64,000 nt of DNA from Dipylidium caninum. Its lineage: Eukaryota > Platyhelminthes > Cestoda > Cyclophyllidea > Dipylidiidae. The translations under genes and the position numbers were made by a program. Positions 1-12,823 of the stretch are shown one piece after another. Each line of letters opens with the position of its first letter. Within the stretch, counting starts at the first letter, position 1. The notes below the pieces were generated by a model, which was not told the origin of the DNA, searched no databases, and saw only the letters and a program-made list of their open reading frames with translations. The stretch spans positions 661,011 to 725,010 of the forward strand of contig QEYB01001355.1 of the NCBI GenBank assembly GCA_017562135.1, read 5' to 3'.

Positions 1-569
1 CTTTAGTATTTTCTGCGAACTGTAAATGAGCTTCTTCGACATCCCTGAGTTCATTTAATAATCTCTTCTTCCAATTGAGCATGAGTCCTCTATATCTTCT
101 TGTGCGTAACGGCAGGATTTTTAGAGCAAAATATCCTCTTCCTCTTTTTTGTAATCTTACTTATTCCTATCTCCATTCCTCTGTAAATTCTCTTTGCCTT
201 TTCATTTTTCGGTGAGGGCTCCAGATAATATTTTCAACGACCTTTTCGCTTTTGTCTTTACCACGAGCGTATGAGATTGGTAGCTGGTTCAATTTCATTC
301 TTTTTTTATTTTCCTCCTTCCAATCCCTTGGCAATTTTCTCCTCTTGCGTTTTTAATAATCGTGGACCTCATTTACTCCTTTTGTAAAAGTGTTTTGCAT
401 TTTGATTGTGTCTACCGTCCAGGTTTTAGAGGCTCTCTTGAACATCATTGCCGACTTTGAGATGTATGCATTTCCGCTAACTTCACCACCGGGATGCTCA
501 CCATTTGCCAGATATATCGGTGTCGTATGTTTCTACGTCATTAACTCTTTTTGTGCCTCTCATCTTCAG
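1..569. other. AT/T-rich stretch, probably FARSB intron
   Basis: This stretch lies just upstream of the first visible FARSB exon and is T-rich and pyrimidine-rich, ending in a good acceptor (catcttcag). I searched it for the FARSB residues that should precede that exon and did not find them. I read it as intron, with the rest of FARSB lying outside the window. No other gene is visible. Confidence 0.55.
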
Positions 570-3511
570 TGCTCGCGCGCGGACATTAGCACGAATCTGC
601 GAAAGAAGTTGGAGGACCAGCCAGCCGTTCACGTTAGCAACCCCAAAACCCTCGATTTTCAGGTAGGTCACATGCCATTTGAGCAACTTATTACCTCGTT
701 TGAAATGGATATCCGAGTGGTCAGCCAGTTTCTACTAGCGAAGCGTCTTTCTCCTTTTTGCATCGCACCATCCAAATCGGAGGTCGACTAGGAAATTAAT
801 TCAATGATATCCATCATTTGCGGACCGAATGTCACTGTCAAGATAACTCGCAGGGCCCGAACGGGACAGTTGGACACCATGCAAGACAGAGGTTTCATAA
901 GTTCTCCCGATCCATTTCCGCACACTTTTACATTTGCCTGACATCATCGAATGCACTGATCAAGTTGTCAACAATTCAGCTTGGTTGGTATCCGGCGTCC
1001 ACATGCTTTGCAGAAGCACCCATTTCTGTCTAAAACTCTGTTCCTTCGTGGAGAGACAGTCCTCCGTAGTTCTGTCTAAAGACTAGTAACACCTCAAAGG
1101 GGGGAACTATCCCTTTATCCTTTTTGGGAACTGAGTTTCTCATCTCTCACTAAAGGTGGCGCGCACAACCCTCCTTCCGGGTCTACTTTCCACTCTCTCC
1201 AACAATCGCAGCCTTCCACTGCCGCTAAAACTCTTCGAAGTCCAGGATGTAGTATTGAAGGATGCGACAAAAGGTAATTTATAGCTTTGCTAACGTTATC
1301 TACTGGGTTTGGGCAACTAAATTATTGCGGATTTTGTCAACAAATGGATTTCACGTTTTCTTTTGTTCCATTATCCTTTTCAAAGTATCCAACCTAATAT
1401 TTTCCCTGTTGTTTGGACTTCTGCCTTTCATTTAGTAGAACAATTACATCATTTTGTTCTGTGATTGGGCTTTTATCCCAATGTAAAATGGAAGAAGAAG
1501 AAGACATGCACTCCAGGTCTGTTTTTTGTAGTTGTTCCGGAAAGGGGAGGATGCATCGCGAGCAAAAAGAATTTATATCCGTAAATGGGGATTAATCCTT
1601 GAAAGATAGATAAGCAGTGTCGTCAAAATTGGTTTACCAGATTTCGTTCTGGTGATTTTTTACTCAAAAGTGCTCCACGAACTGGTCATCCGTCCAGTTG
1701 AAGTCGACGAGATCCACATCAATCGGGACCATTGGCGAATCGGATCATCGGAGCACAATGCAACAAGTGGTGTTGCAGAGGGGCTCAGATGCGAATCGTA
1801 TAGGTGCATTGAAGGGCAAATTTAAGAACTTGGCTATGGCAGGAAACTTGATCCTTGGATCCACTCCTCACCACCTTGAGGCAATTTGTTCGGCTCAGCA
1901 CATTAACATCAGGCGGAAAAGACTTATTATTGGTGACGAAAAGTGGGCAGTTTAGAACAAAGTTAATTGGAAGATATGGTGGGTGATGCAAAATGGAGCA
2001 ACCTAGACGACAACAAAGCAACGATCTCGAAAAACGGGACATGCTGTTAGTTAGGTAGGATTATAAAGGAATTCTGTACATTGAAATTTTACCAACCACC
2101 AAAACGATTAAATCAAATGTGTACGTTCAACAGCTCGACAAACTGAGTGATACAATCAATTTGGGCAAAGCGACGAGAGGTGGAGGGAGGATCAGGAGGG
2201 TTTTGTTGATGTCCGCCATGACAGTGCGAAGCCCCACTCGTCAAAAGTTTTTGGCTCTGGGTTGTGATGCGTCGATGCTTCCGCCACGGAGTCCCTACCC
2301 TGCGCCTTCAGACTGCCAATTATCTTGTCGTTCCTCGCAAAAGTCCTCAAATGATAAAATTGTTAATGACGCTAATGAGGTCACATGACATTTAATTCAG
2401 TCACTTTCTGTTTGTTTTTGACGTCCTTATAACTAGCAATACGGTTGATGGGGAATGAGCGTGGACATATGCTGTTTTTAGATCACTACTTTTGAAAGAC
2501 CCTGTTTGAGTGGATCTACTTTTTAAAACACGACTGGAAAGCCCGTCTGGATGTTTGGTAGACAAAAGAAATTTGGTTAGGGAGCATCGAAGCAGGAAGT
2601 TTAGTTGCTTTTTTGTTTTGCTGCTTCCTCCACGTGGCCCATTGAGGCCACTGTTCCAGCAGACCGGCTTGCCCAGATGTCCCCCCTGCTATCGTTCATG
2701 ATACGCCCTTTTGCACCAATTTATTTTAAATGCAACCTATACACTATCTTCCCAGTCAGGCACTCTGTTATTTATTGTGCTGCCTCACCTTCACCTCTAG
2801 ACGTCGGGTGCCGCAACAACAGGCGCGCGTGCGCCGTCTACTGCAACAAGATTTCGGGTTTCGAGGTTGTTCATGGCCTTCTGGACCGTATGATGCACGT
2901 CCTAGAAGTGGACTATGGAAAGAGTTCCAGGTCAGACGGTTTGGCCTACCACCTGAAGGAGGTTGAAGGTGAGTTGTTTTCACTTCACGTGTTTATCTGC
3001 TGCTATTATCCTTAAATTTCCCAACTTCTTAATACAAATAACCGCAGTGTATAAGACTGTCGTCAACCACATAGATTTAAATCCCTTTGTTCTGAGCCCG
3101 CTAATCGAGTTCTACTATTGTGTTCGCTTGTCCTATGGACGTGAAAGGAAGTCGCCATGATCTCACCGCCACTACCAGGGAGTTTTGCATCTTGTTGACT
3201 CACGGAAGCGAGAAGTTAGTCAAGATTAAGGGAAACCAATTTCTTTTTGGATTGACTAACTTGACATCTCAATGATTTACCGTTGCGAATTAGAAGATGG
3301 TGATGCATCCGGCTGCCTCGAAAGCCATTATCCTTTGGGCGACCGTTTTGTAGATGCCACTTACTTTCCGGGCCGTTGCGCTGACGTCGTCCTTTTGCCA
3401 TCGGGACGGTCAATCGGCCGGTTGGGTATTGTGCATCCCACCGTGTTGCGCAACTTTGACCTCTCCCTCTCTGTCTCCGCATTTGAGGTAGACATCGAGC
3501 CCTTTCTCTGA
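570..3511 (+). CDS. FARSB: Phenylalanine--tRNA ligase beta subunit, C-terminal part (5' end outside window)
   Basis: Cytosolic PheRS is an alpha2-beta2 enzyme that charges tRNA-Phe; the beta subunit carries structural and editing domains. Four exons with matching phases were read: 570-662, 1156-1273, 2801-2968 and 3294-3511, giving 198 codons plus TGA. Diagnostic stretches, in order: [61 protein letters not shown] and the C-terminus EVDIEPFL, which matches the family ending in GPFL. Splice sites are canonical. The gene is truncated by the window edge, so the N-terminal B1/B3/B4 regions are not seen. The 1.5 kb third intron carries a dead mariner. No AATAAA follows closely; AATAAT near 3663 may serve. 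Convergent with MIPEP. Recognition is secure. Confidence 0.94.
1488..2400 (+). mobile_element. Degenerate mariner transposase relic inside a FARSB intron
   Basis: A decayed mariner-family transposase read in shifting frames. The helix-turn-helix end is visible as [19 protein letters not shown] (about 1630-1690). The catalytic-core motif GDEKW appears near 1934, and the second-Asp/PPYSPDLAPSD region survives as [14 protein letters not shown] near 2281-2325. Stops and frame changes are frequent, so it cannot be active. I could not define the terminal inverted repeats. It lies in the same orientation as FARSB, within the intron 1274-2800. Confidence 0.75.
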
Positions 3512-4615
3512 GTGGGCCTGTCGTGCAGCCCTCCCTCCCTCTGTGTCCACCCTCGTTTCTTACGTCTGTCTTTCCACTTGTCTCAATTGAAATGCAGGTG
3601 GTTGTGGTGTTTTTTGTCCTTCTCGTCTCTATTTTCTTTCAACCTGCCGAAACTAACTGTTTAATAATGTGAGCTACCGAAGGCCGGGTCTGTGCCACTC
3701 ATGTAGCAGTGCAATAATGAAGAAATCGGTCTAATTTTGGCTGTTTTGAAAAAAATCATATTCACGCCTTGTAAAGACTCTTAAGGTTCGATGTGATGCA
3801 GACACCAGATGAGGAAAATTGAGACTCAGAGGGCTGTTTCAGGCTTTGCTGTTAAATCGAGTTTAGACAGAAAATCTCGGGTCGCGTCACCAAAAATGAC
3901 CTGGGATTCAATTGCCACAGCGCTTGGCGATGTCGGTTTCGAAAATCAGACTTACTTTTTTGGCGCAGCTGCGGTAATGAGGCAGTGAAGGCAGACACCA
4001 CGCATTGAAGTTGGGAGTCGTCCCAAACTCCCATCAGTCGTGGGACGCCTGCTCCATCACACCAATCTCCAACGGAATCCGCGGACTAGCTCGACTCGTT
4101 GCAGACGTGCTCTACGTCCGTCCGCGAGTGGGTCTGTGGCAAACTGAGGCAGGCAGGGGTACGCTTTAATCTCGGAGCTATCGAAGGTCGTTGTTCCCTT
4201 CGGGGACGCTCTTATGAGGCTCTCCCGGTCCAGGTGCGGGTCCAACTGCAGATCACTTGTTCAGACGAGAGGCAGTGAGTGAGGGACAGGAAATGATCGC
4301 TCCGATTATTCATACTTTGGCCGATTTTAACCTTATACTAATGCGTATGCGCGAGCGTCTTCAGAAAACTCAACTTGGAGCTTCTCGCGACCAACGCGGT
4401 GAAGACGAGATTGGAAGATGAATTCCTTCATGGCAGCGACTGGCCGCCATAAGTACTCTGTTACGAAACCTGCGACCGAGTCGTTACACAACTTTCAAGA
4501 ATTCCCCTACTCTCAAACGCCTCGAATGTGTCAATCACAGAATTATTAATAGCAATGTCCCTAGGGTATGTGACCTGAATGAATAAAGGTGCTTCATAAG
4601 TAGTTGATGTGATCT
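3512..4615. other. Convergent intergenic region between FARSB and MIPEP
   Basis: This carries the 3' UTRs of two genes that converge. Short open stretches at 3852-4245 on the minus strand have no motif I recognise and no splice-site support. I see no further gene. Confidence 0.5.
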
Positions 4616-4621
4616 TTTATT
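4616..4621 (-). terminator. Candidate poly(A) signal of MIPEP
   Basis: AATAAA on the minus strand, 147 bases beyond the MIPEP stop codon. Position and orientation fit a cleavage/polyadenylation signal; the motif alone is weak evidence in AT-rich DNA. Confidence 0.45.
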
Positions 4622-4767
4622 ATATGTACCGGTTTTCGCACAAGCGGTTGTCACAGAAGGGTGCCGGCCTTGAAGGAGCATCAAGCCGGAGGCGCAGAGC
4701 AGCAAACCGTTCAGCCATGCAAGCGGGGAGTCGAGGGTTTACAAAAGTTTGAGGAGGAGTGTACAGC

Positions 4768-7700
4768 TTAGTGAACGAGTTTCCATGAGGGATTCTCTGC
4801 TTTTGTCATAATTACCCGCGCAGCCTCCTCACCGGCTGCGATGTCTTCGTATAAACCTCCAGCAAGAAGTTTGGCGTCCGTTGCCGTCTCATTCTCGCCT
4901 AACAAACGCGAAAGCATCTCCTGTGGACGACGCTCACCGCCATGCCGAAGTAGCGTGTCGCGGTACCTCTAAAAGGTGTGGAAGTAGCATGCACTTCACG
5001 CAAGTCTCTCTTTAATCTTATGAACACAAACTCAAGTCATCTAGACAAGGTTAAGTGTTGGTGCCCAGAATAGCAGACGATTCAAGGGACACAGCGGTGT
5101 CTGACATGAATCCTCATTTGAAGGCAACACAGAAAGTGCCGCAAGAGGCCATCTGATTCGCGTTTGGATTTAATGGAAATTGGTAGAGGATGATTGTGTG
5201 GCCGGTAATAAGACGAATGATTGTGAGAGTAGCAGTGTCAATATCGCCTAGTGAAAGAGCGTTTGATGAGAATTTATCTGAAGAAAACTAGTTTTAATCA
5301 CGTTACTTTGCAATAAAATCGCCTATGAAACACAGTTAGCATCTGGATTATGCTCTTCCGTGAATATCCTCCACAATTTTTGGCCGTGCTTTGTCAGAAT
5401 AGGTTACGAGGGGTTGTGTAAACATCCGCAACACTCACTCTTCCGAAACTCGAGGACCAAGGATCCATGGCGAACCCTTTGCGCCAGATCAATCCTGCAG
5501 CGGCTCGGGCCATAAGGTAGGAATAGTAGCGTCCACCGTAGTTACAGAGATGACCGAATCGGTGCGTGGTAGCTACGGGCAAATGGGATAACTGGGGTGG
5601 TAAGTCGGTCGACAGCCATGAACTGCAGTGCTCGGCCAGAAGGCTGTCAAAGAGACCGGCAGACGGTGGAAGTGTGCTGGAGGAACCTCGGAAGGGCGCA
5701 AGCACCTTTGAAGGCGAATCGGAGTGTAAACGTTGATCGAGCATCGCGTGCATGAGCTATAAAAGGAGTTCAACGAGCCTGTGTCAAGAAAAAAATCCCC
5801 CTCCTTCCATCGAACAATTCCTACGAATGGACACAACCGCCAAACACTACGCTAACACCATTAAACAGTAGACACAGATGTCTACAGAGGTCAGGAATAC
5901 GCATTCCTGTCGAATATTTTCGAAGCGTTTCATATACCTCGTAACTGCAGTCGTGGGACCTCCACTTTCACCCAAATGGGTTAGCATTAAGGAATTCGTT
6001 TATGTTGAACTGCCAGCGATGTTCGTCCAACGATGAAAGGTGAGGATGATCCGCAAGACTCCTCGATTCGGTGTTGGATTGTAAAAAATCTGCCAAACCT
6101 GTTTACCCCCACCCTCTTCCCCGTTTTATCCACATTTTACCTGAGTAGCCCGCCAGGCATGCGACGCAGCTGAGACAGTTGAGACCGCGGGTGGCCTCAG
6201 ACACCAGGCATTCACGATGATCAGTATTTCAAATATCACGTCAACGTCAAGTCCCGTGCTTTTAAATCGACTTCAACGGCAGTGTTTGAGGGGAATACAG
6301 ATGGGGCCTAGAAAGCCGTATTATCGAGCCTGCCTCAAGCAGGTGACGTGGAACCGACTTAGGGCTCAAATACCGCAATTGATGTGCTGTCATCTACCGA
6401 TGGAAGCCCCATACATGCGATAGGTAAGACCGAATATACATGCGCTAGCGGTGACTTCAGCCGAGTTAGTCTAAAGACTACAAAATCCCACGGGCATCTG
6501 GTTAAACACGAGGAAAACGCCAAGTGTATGCCAATGTCAATGCATAAATGTACTTTCCCACTCTCGACCATTTTATGGATCAAGTTATCCTGTATAGCTC
6601 GGCTCTAATTGAAATATTTTCAAATTTCAAGTTAAATGTGAGGAAGTAGGCGACTCTTAGGATAAATGACCAAAAGTTAGGGATATTAAAAGCGATTTAC
6701 TGCCAATTGTGTGGGTGAAAGTTTTGTCAATATTTGAAGCGGGCATCTCACTACTCAAAATACCCACTGAGAGGGTCGACCTACCTGGAGCATGACCTCG
6801 ACACTCTGCCCGTAGCCACGACTGGCGCTGAGGTAAAGAAGGGCTTTCACGTCCTCGGCAGAGTTGGGCGCCTCCGCAGTCTGGAAGTGGCGCGCGTACT
6901 GTGCAGTGACGCGGGTGTCCAAAGCGAAGTGCTCCATCAGGGTGGAGGGCACTTCGGCCAAGTCGGTGCTGCATCTACGAATGTGATCAGAGGGGGAAAT
7001 CAGAATTGATGACAAATGCACGAGCAGCTGGATATTTTCAAATGTGAGAGAACTATAAAAAATGACAGACGCCAAATAGCCTAGGCGCATTGTTTAAAAT
7101 GAACGATCTTTCACTAAAACAGAAGTGCACGTTCAGCTCAAATAAATACAACTATAACATCAAAGAAAGTTATTACACTTTAAGTGAAAGAGGAGACGAA
7201 GTCTCTACACCACTACAAAAAGGACTGCCAACTAATCAGTTCCCTACGAATACAGAATATGAGCACGGAGGCTTGGTGATGACCGCTAAATCGAGATTGA
7301 GGCTTCTTCTGATAAGGTGATTCGTTTTTACTAAGTTCATATTTGCACCCGATGCCCATATTACTTCAAGGAGACGAATTTTGCTTTGAAAAAAAAAACA
7401 TTAAACGAAAGCCCTGATTTTATAAAGGGAATGAAAAATAAGTTTGTTTATGTGGGGAATAGAGCCGGGAAACCAGCAGGTGGTCGGTCAGCGAGAAGGC
7501 CAAACGCACACAGCAGATAAGAGCAGTCGTCCTCTTGTTCGCCGGAATTGGCAGGCGAATTTAATGTTGAGTCGAACGTCACAGATTAGCCAGTAAAAAC
7601 ATGATTCTGCTTTATAGCCAACGGTTGTTAATCCCTAATTCTACATGAACAGTTAATTGCAAGAAAAAGTTGCAAGATAAATCGGAAAGAATATTGGCAA

Positions 7701-10700
7701 ATATCGAAATTTGGGACAGTCAAAATGTATAAGATCAGGGGCTGTCACTTTAAAGGACCAGAAATGATAAAATCCAACACCAGTCAGTTATACGGGGCAG
7801 TGATTTCGGGAAAGTGTCGGTCGACTCAGGTGAAAAGAGGTTTAGCAAAACAGTTTCATAATGAGGGACGGAAAAAGCTAAAACTCCGTAGCCGACATAA
7901 ATCCACTGGGTCAAATATGATCGTCAAAGAAAAGTAATGACCAACTACTCCGTCATCACATCGAAAAGAGTAGTTTGACAAAAAGACGGATAATTAGTGA
8001 AGTTAGTGTGATAGGAAAATGTAAATATAAAAGCAGACGGAGGTGGTGAAGAAGTCTCTATCACACAGTCCTACTTCCTCAATAAGAGAATTACGAAACT
8101 AAAAATAATTTACTACTCGACGCGAACATATTAGAGGCGTTACGAAGGGGAAAAGAAGTTAAATAAATAAATCCAAAACGTAAGAATGGGAGGATAGAAA
8201 AGAAGAGTACCTAGTGCCAGTGACGTGTTGGTAGCGCGTCCGACCGAGAACTGAGTGCAGAGCATGTCCCCATTCATGAAAGAGATTTTCAACTTGTCCG
8301 GGTGTCAACAGAGCCGGAATGCCATCGTCGCTGGCAGCGGGACTCGGGCCGAGGTTCAGCTGTATCACCACCACTGGGTACTGATATGGTGAGTGCGACT
8401 CGAACATGGTATTCTCGGTGTGCCGACCGCCACGGACCGTGTAGTGGCAGTCCTACATAGAATAAATTGCCAATAAGAAATTTTTTGAAGTGACAGAGTT
8501 ACAGTGAAGGGGCCATAAATACAGGCGTCGAACACAGGTTGCCGCTTAAAAGACTCAGAGGAGCCAAACAGCGCGAATGAAACCAAAAGCATTTATAAAA
8601 AGCATTCGAACGAACCATACCTGTTGAGACACAGAAGAGCAAAGACCAGTCAGACAAAGTCATTTTGAGAGTGAATTAGAGAAGTTCCTATTTTATTATT
8701 ATATTTGTTCTAGATTGAGTTAATCGACACGCAAGAAGTTAGACGGAGTAAATCATATTTGATAAGCCATTAAGATAATAAAAGCAACTAACCATGGGTA
8801 GTTTGCCGGGTCGAGTGAAGAAGTCGCAATAGATAGTGCCCACTTGCACTCCCGGTCCTATGGGATAACGTGCTTCCCAGGGGTGCACAGGTTCTTCCTC
8901 AGGTCCCACCGTTTCTGCTTCGGGTATCTGAGACTCAGTGGTGTAGACAGCGACCTTGACCACATCAGGGTGCCACACCTCGCCGGGCAGAGCGGGTTGT
9001 GCCTCAAGTCTCAAGCCAAAGAGACTGTGTGCAAGTTGGCCCACGCCCTCCATGCACGCGCCCAACGAGAAGAAGCCCTGAACGCGCTGCAGTGTATATC
9101 ATAGAACCGGTACTTTGTCGAGTTCTTGATAAAACCAACATTTGAGGGGGGTGGGAAATGAGGGACATCCGAATCAATCTTTCTGTCTTGACAATTTAGG
9201 ATGTGAAAAATAATGGGGAACAAATACCATGGACCATCCCTACTTGGTATACAGGAATCCATTCCCGTGAGATGAATTTATCAAGCAATGGTTGTCAAAT
9301 ATGTAGTTCATTTCACAATTTTTTAAAGCAGGTTCAAGGTCTACTGTAGAACAATTTGAGGCCATGTCAGCAGCATGAATAGCGGATGAATGAAATTACA
9401 ACGCCTAAAGTATAACAATGATAATTGATACCGGTTTTTGACCAGAAAACACCGCTAATCTAAAGCAGAAATAAATCCTACATCTTTGTACGGATGAAGC
9501 CGAAAATGCATATTAAAAGATAAGTGAAGAAAAATCGCAATTAATAACGCAGAAAAATGAGGTTGATTCTTGCTTTAATCGTTTCCATATTAGTACACCG
9601 AAGCCGTGTTCTATCGACAGTCATAAACGCTGTATATGCTAGCCCGCATCACGCAAACAAAGGTAATGAAGTGACTACGTAACAAAGTCTATAAAGTGAC
9701 ACGACAAATACATATCGCTATAAAAATTTAACAGTGTCTTACACTGAAGGAATATTATGCCCAAAGGGCGTTATTTCAGGGTGAAAAATCACTAAAAAAT
9801 TGGTTTAAGAAGCTGCTGACCCACTTCAAAACCAGCAACAACAAAAATCAGTGGATAAGTACAGAGGATCTGACATTTTGAAAAATAAAAGAAGTTTATG
9901 TAAATCATCATAAAGCCTAAGGCTACCAAAAAAACCGTGTGATTTCCTCTGCAGTGCGCCGCATTGAGTAGCTGTAATCGAGTCCTTCGGAACAGGAAAA
10001 AGATGGAGATAGAGGATAAATGACTTGCAAATAAAACAAAGTACACAGACAAAAATATGAGTTGTCCTCTGCGCTATTCTCGAATATCGAGAAACCTCTG
10101 TTGTTAAGTAGAGATTCAAGCTTAGTTCGTCGATTATTGGTAATTACTCGACGGCTAATACCCACATTAACGGGAAAATTCATGGAATAAGCCTATCAAA
10201 TTGGTATTAAATAGTGGAAAGAAGTTTAAAATCTATGAAATTTGTTGCTTTCATACTAATTTCGGATTATTAATGTTTTAGTCTTAGAAACCAAATCAGT
10301 AAAGTTGTATGGTGTAAGAGCAATCTCTGTTACGTTCGAAGGAATCACTACTACATTTTTAATCATACAAGTCATAAACCGTTCTCAGTAACGGGAAGTA
10401 CTCGTGTATGTACAATATATAGGAAACAAAATTCTAACAGGAAGTTGTCGGAGCATGGTTTTCAAGCAGAAAAATATCGTTCATGGAATCTGAAAACTCA
10501 CCTCAAAACCACTCCAATGTTGACCTTTGTGAATGAGAAAAGGTACGTCCCAAGGGTGCAGACGGTCCTGTCGAGGGTCCATATTTTTTCCGAGTTGAGA
10601 GTGTGCTGTCTCAGCAGCTCCTGGAGATAAAGCCGTTGACAGTGCCGATAGAAAACGATCTACTCCTTCTGGTGACTCTGCAAGACTTGTTTGATGTACA

Positions 10701-11773
10701 GCACGGTAGAGAAACGATTTTTTTCCTGCTGCTCTATGGGAGAAAGGTGTAAGTAAAGAAATTCATCACCTACCTTGCCATTTTGTACCTGGCTTCAAGC
10801 AGCGACATCAATCTATCTTCTTGGCCCTCGATGGGACCGAAAAAGAGTGCATAACTGAGCGCACGCAAAAATGCTTGAGGTGCCTCATAGTAAGGTCCAT
10901 GTAGCTTCTTGTTTTCAAAAGGACGCCAGTCTACGTCTTTTGAAATGGAGCTCAGGATGGTTGATTTTAGAGTCACTGGGGTGTTCGCGATCTAAAGAGT
11001 ACATCCGACGTTCATGGAAACTCCATACCCTGCTAAATTCAACGCTAAGTTCCAGGTTCCGAGAAGCAGCTTTTAGGAAAGTTTGACGGTCAGACGCATC
11101 CTTGAGATGCACACCGGATTGTTCGAAGTCTTCTAAGAAGAGGTTGAGCACCCGCTTGTCGACGGCATCACTGTTATCTTCGGGGCTGGGAGTTAGAGTA
11201 TGGAGTGTTTTAACGGCCCGGGATGTGGCTTCGTAAAGATCGATGTCAGTGTTGAGACTTTCAACAAGGTTTCCGATTCGAAGGCAGACATCATTGGCAG
11301 CACTCTGATAAGCCACGTCAGGATGTAAAGCTCGAATGCAGTCGGCCAGATCGGCGACCCGACACAGACTATCAGAAAGATCATCCAGAACCTAGAGTTC
11401 ATTAATATGTCCCAAATACGCCAAGATTATAAAGATTTATAGACTGAAATTTTTAGTTTTACACGATACCTGAACCATTTTTCGCTTTCGATTAGGATCC
11501 TTAGCTTCATGGATCAGCATGTGACAATCGCTGTAGCACTCGTCCAAAGACGCTTGGAAGCCGTTAGGTTCGACTAATTGTTCAACGCCGAACAAACCTA
11601 GACGAAATTGCGCATTAATTGGTGACACACAAACCGGTAATCTTCTTCTCTTTAACATGTATATTGTTTGGGCCATAGTTAAAGGCATCTGCTAGTGGAG
11701 AGAGTCTAATGTGTTTACACCTATTAAATAAGGCCAGGCATGGCAGGCGTTGCAAAAAAGTTGGCCGAAACAT
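4768..11773 (-). CDS. MIPEP: Mitochondrial intermediate peptidase (M3 metallopeptidase), complete
   Basis: This zinc peptidase of the mitochondrial matrix removes an octapeptide from imported precursors after the main processing peptidase. Ten exons read on the minus strand: 11635-11773, 11470-11597, 10977-11391, 10774-10936, 10502-10733, 8793-9086, 8211-8452, 6785-6974, 5439-5756 and 4768-4968. All phases join, giving 773 aa (human about 713). The N-terminus is Arg-rich ([10 protein letters not shown]), fitting a transit peptide, followed by [15 protein letters not shown] and [15 protein letters not shown]. The active site is [18 protein letters not shown], with zinc ligands H516, H520 and probably E545, and E517 catalytic. 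Then [21 protein letters not shown] and [11 protein letters not shown] before the stop. Introns 1, 3 and 4 are only 37, 40 and 40 nt; intron 3 (10937-10976) removes an apparent frame change. An upstream in-frame ATG at 11809 is an alternative start, but CCAAT boxes at 11783 and 11811 favour 11773. Confidence 0.96.
5757..6784. other. MIPEP intron with unrecognised short open stretches
   Basis: Intron between exons 7 and 8 of MIPEP. Plus-strand open stretches at 6217-6423 and 6384-6608 overlap in different frames; I cannot assign them to a transposon or gene. The other long MIPEP introns (6975-8210, 9087-10501) likewise show nothing I recognise. Confidence 0.4.
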
Positions 11774-11782
11774 TACACACAC

Positions 11783-11815
11783 CCAATCATAAAAAGCGGC
11801 CACTAGCAACCCAAT
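11783..11815 (-). promoter_or_regulatory. Paired CCAAT boxes upstream of MIPEP
   Basis: Two CCAAT cores (11783-11787 and 11811-11815 on the plus strand, ATTGG in the gene direction) lie 10-42 bases before the MIPEP ATG. They fit NF-Y-type proximal promoter elements. No TATA box is obvious. Confidence 0.35.
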
Positions 11816-12623
11816 AAAAGGGCTCAGTCGCGGTCACAGGAATAATGAAGCAAACAAAAATTCACACAAATCACTCTTTAATAAACTTTTTAATTTATTT
11901 TTAGAAATTTCGGCGATCGGATAACAAAAAGTGTTTTATATGATTAGAGAATTATACGATAATTGTGTCTTCGCTACAATAGGCTCCGTCGATCAGTCTC
12001 TTCGGATATAATGGAACGAGCTTCCTTTGTAGTATAGGAAAAAAGAGTGCAAATGTTCTATTCACGTGAAACCTCAAAGACGCTTTCTGGCTACCGGGCC
12101 CCTGTGACGTAGACCAATTACGCAAAGCATCGATGCTCGACATAACGATCTCGGGAGCCAGTCAAATTGTCATTGGATGAAGAATGTTCACTATTTGAAC
12201 TTTTGGTAGCTCTTCGTAAATTCAGGGACCACTTTGATAACAGGAGAAGGAGGAGTTGCAATGCAGAGAATAGTGGTGTCAGTTTTGCTAAGTTCGACCC
12301 ATACAAATTGTGGTATTAACGAACATCTTGTGGGTTCCGTATTTTATTTTCAGTTTGATATGCTCTGTCTGTCGATGTAGTCAAGTCTGAGGAAGTGACT
12401 AGCATCAAGCGATGTTTTAATATCTACTCAAATTTTTTATCTTGGAATGTAGTTAAGCTATTTTACACCCATTTTCGCCTAGCATAGCGGTATAGCGTAA
12501 ACACTTGATGATGCACGATGATTTCACTTTTGTCCTGATATTTGCACTAGGATTTTATCAAGAAACCTTCCCCTCCCAACTTAACGTGTTTGGTATCTTT
12601 TAATTGTACAGACTTAATTTTAA
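11816..12623. other. AT-rich intergenic region between MIPEP and the first bestrophin
   Basis: Short open frames at 11952-12306 (minus) have no recognisable motif or splice support. The distal part should contain the bestrophin 3' UTR. No gene seen. Confidence 0.45.
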
Positions 12624-12629
12624 TTTATT
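12624..12629 (-). terminator. Candidate poly(A) signal of bestrophin A
   Basis: AATAAA on the minus strand, 195 bases past the bestrophin A stop. Plausible by position only. Confidence 0.35.
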
Positions 12630-12823
12630 AGAGTAGTGCATTATATAAAAGTCTACGGTCTATCTACTAAGTCTGTAATACTGTGCAAACCCTAATGACG
12701 TTGTCGCACAAAATTGAAACACACAAATAAAGCCACAACTCATAGTCTGCGAATCCGCCGGTTAATAATGTTATGAGTGTCAGTTTGTGAGCAGACAACC
12801 GGCGAAGTTTGCGTAATCAAAAA

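Noticed and set aside
390..791. Open reading frame of 133 codons on the plus strand
   Set aside because: Only 570-662 is coding, as a FARSB exon; the rest is intron that happens to stay open.
10915..10976. Apparent frameshift in MIPEP exon 3
   Set aside because: A 40-nt intron (10937-10976) with GT and AG ends restores the frame, and two other introns of the gene are 37 and 40 nt.
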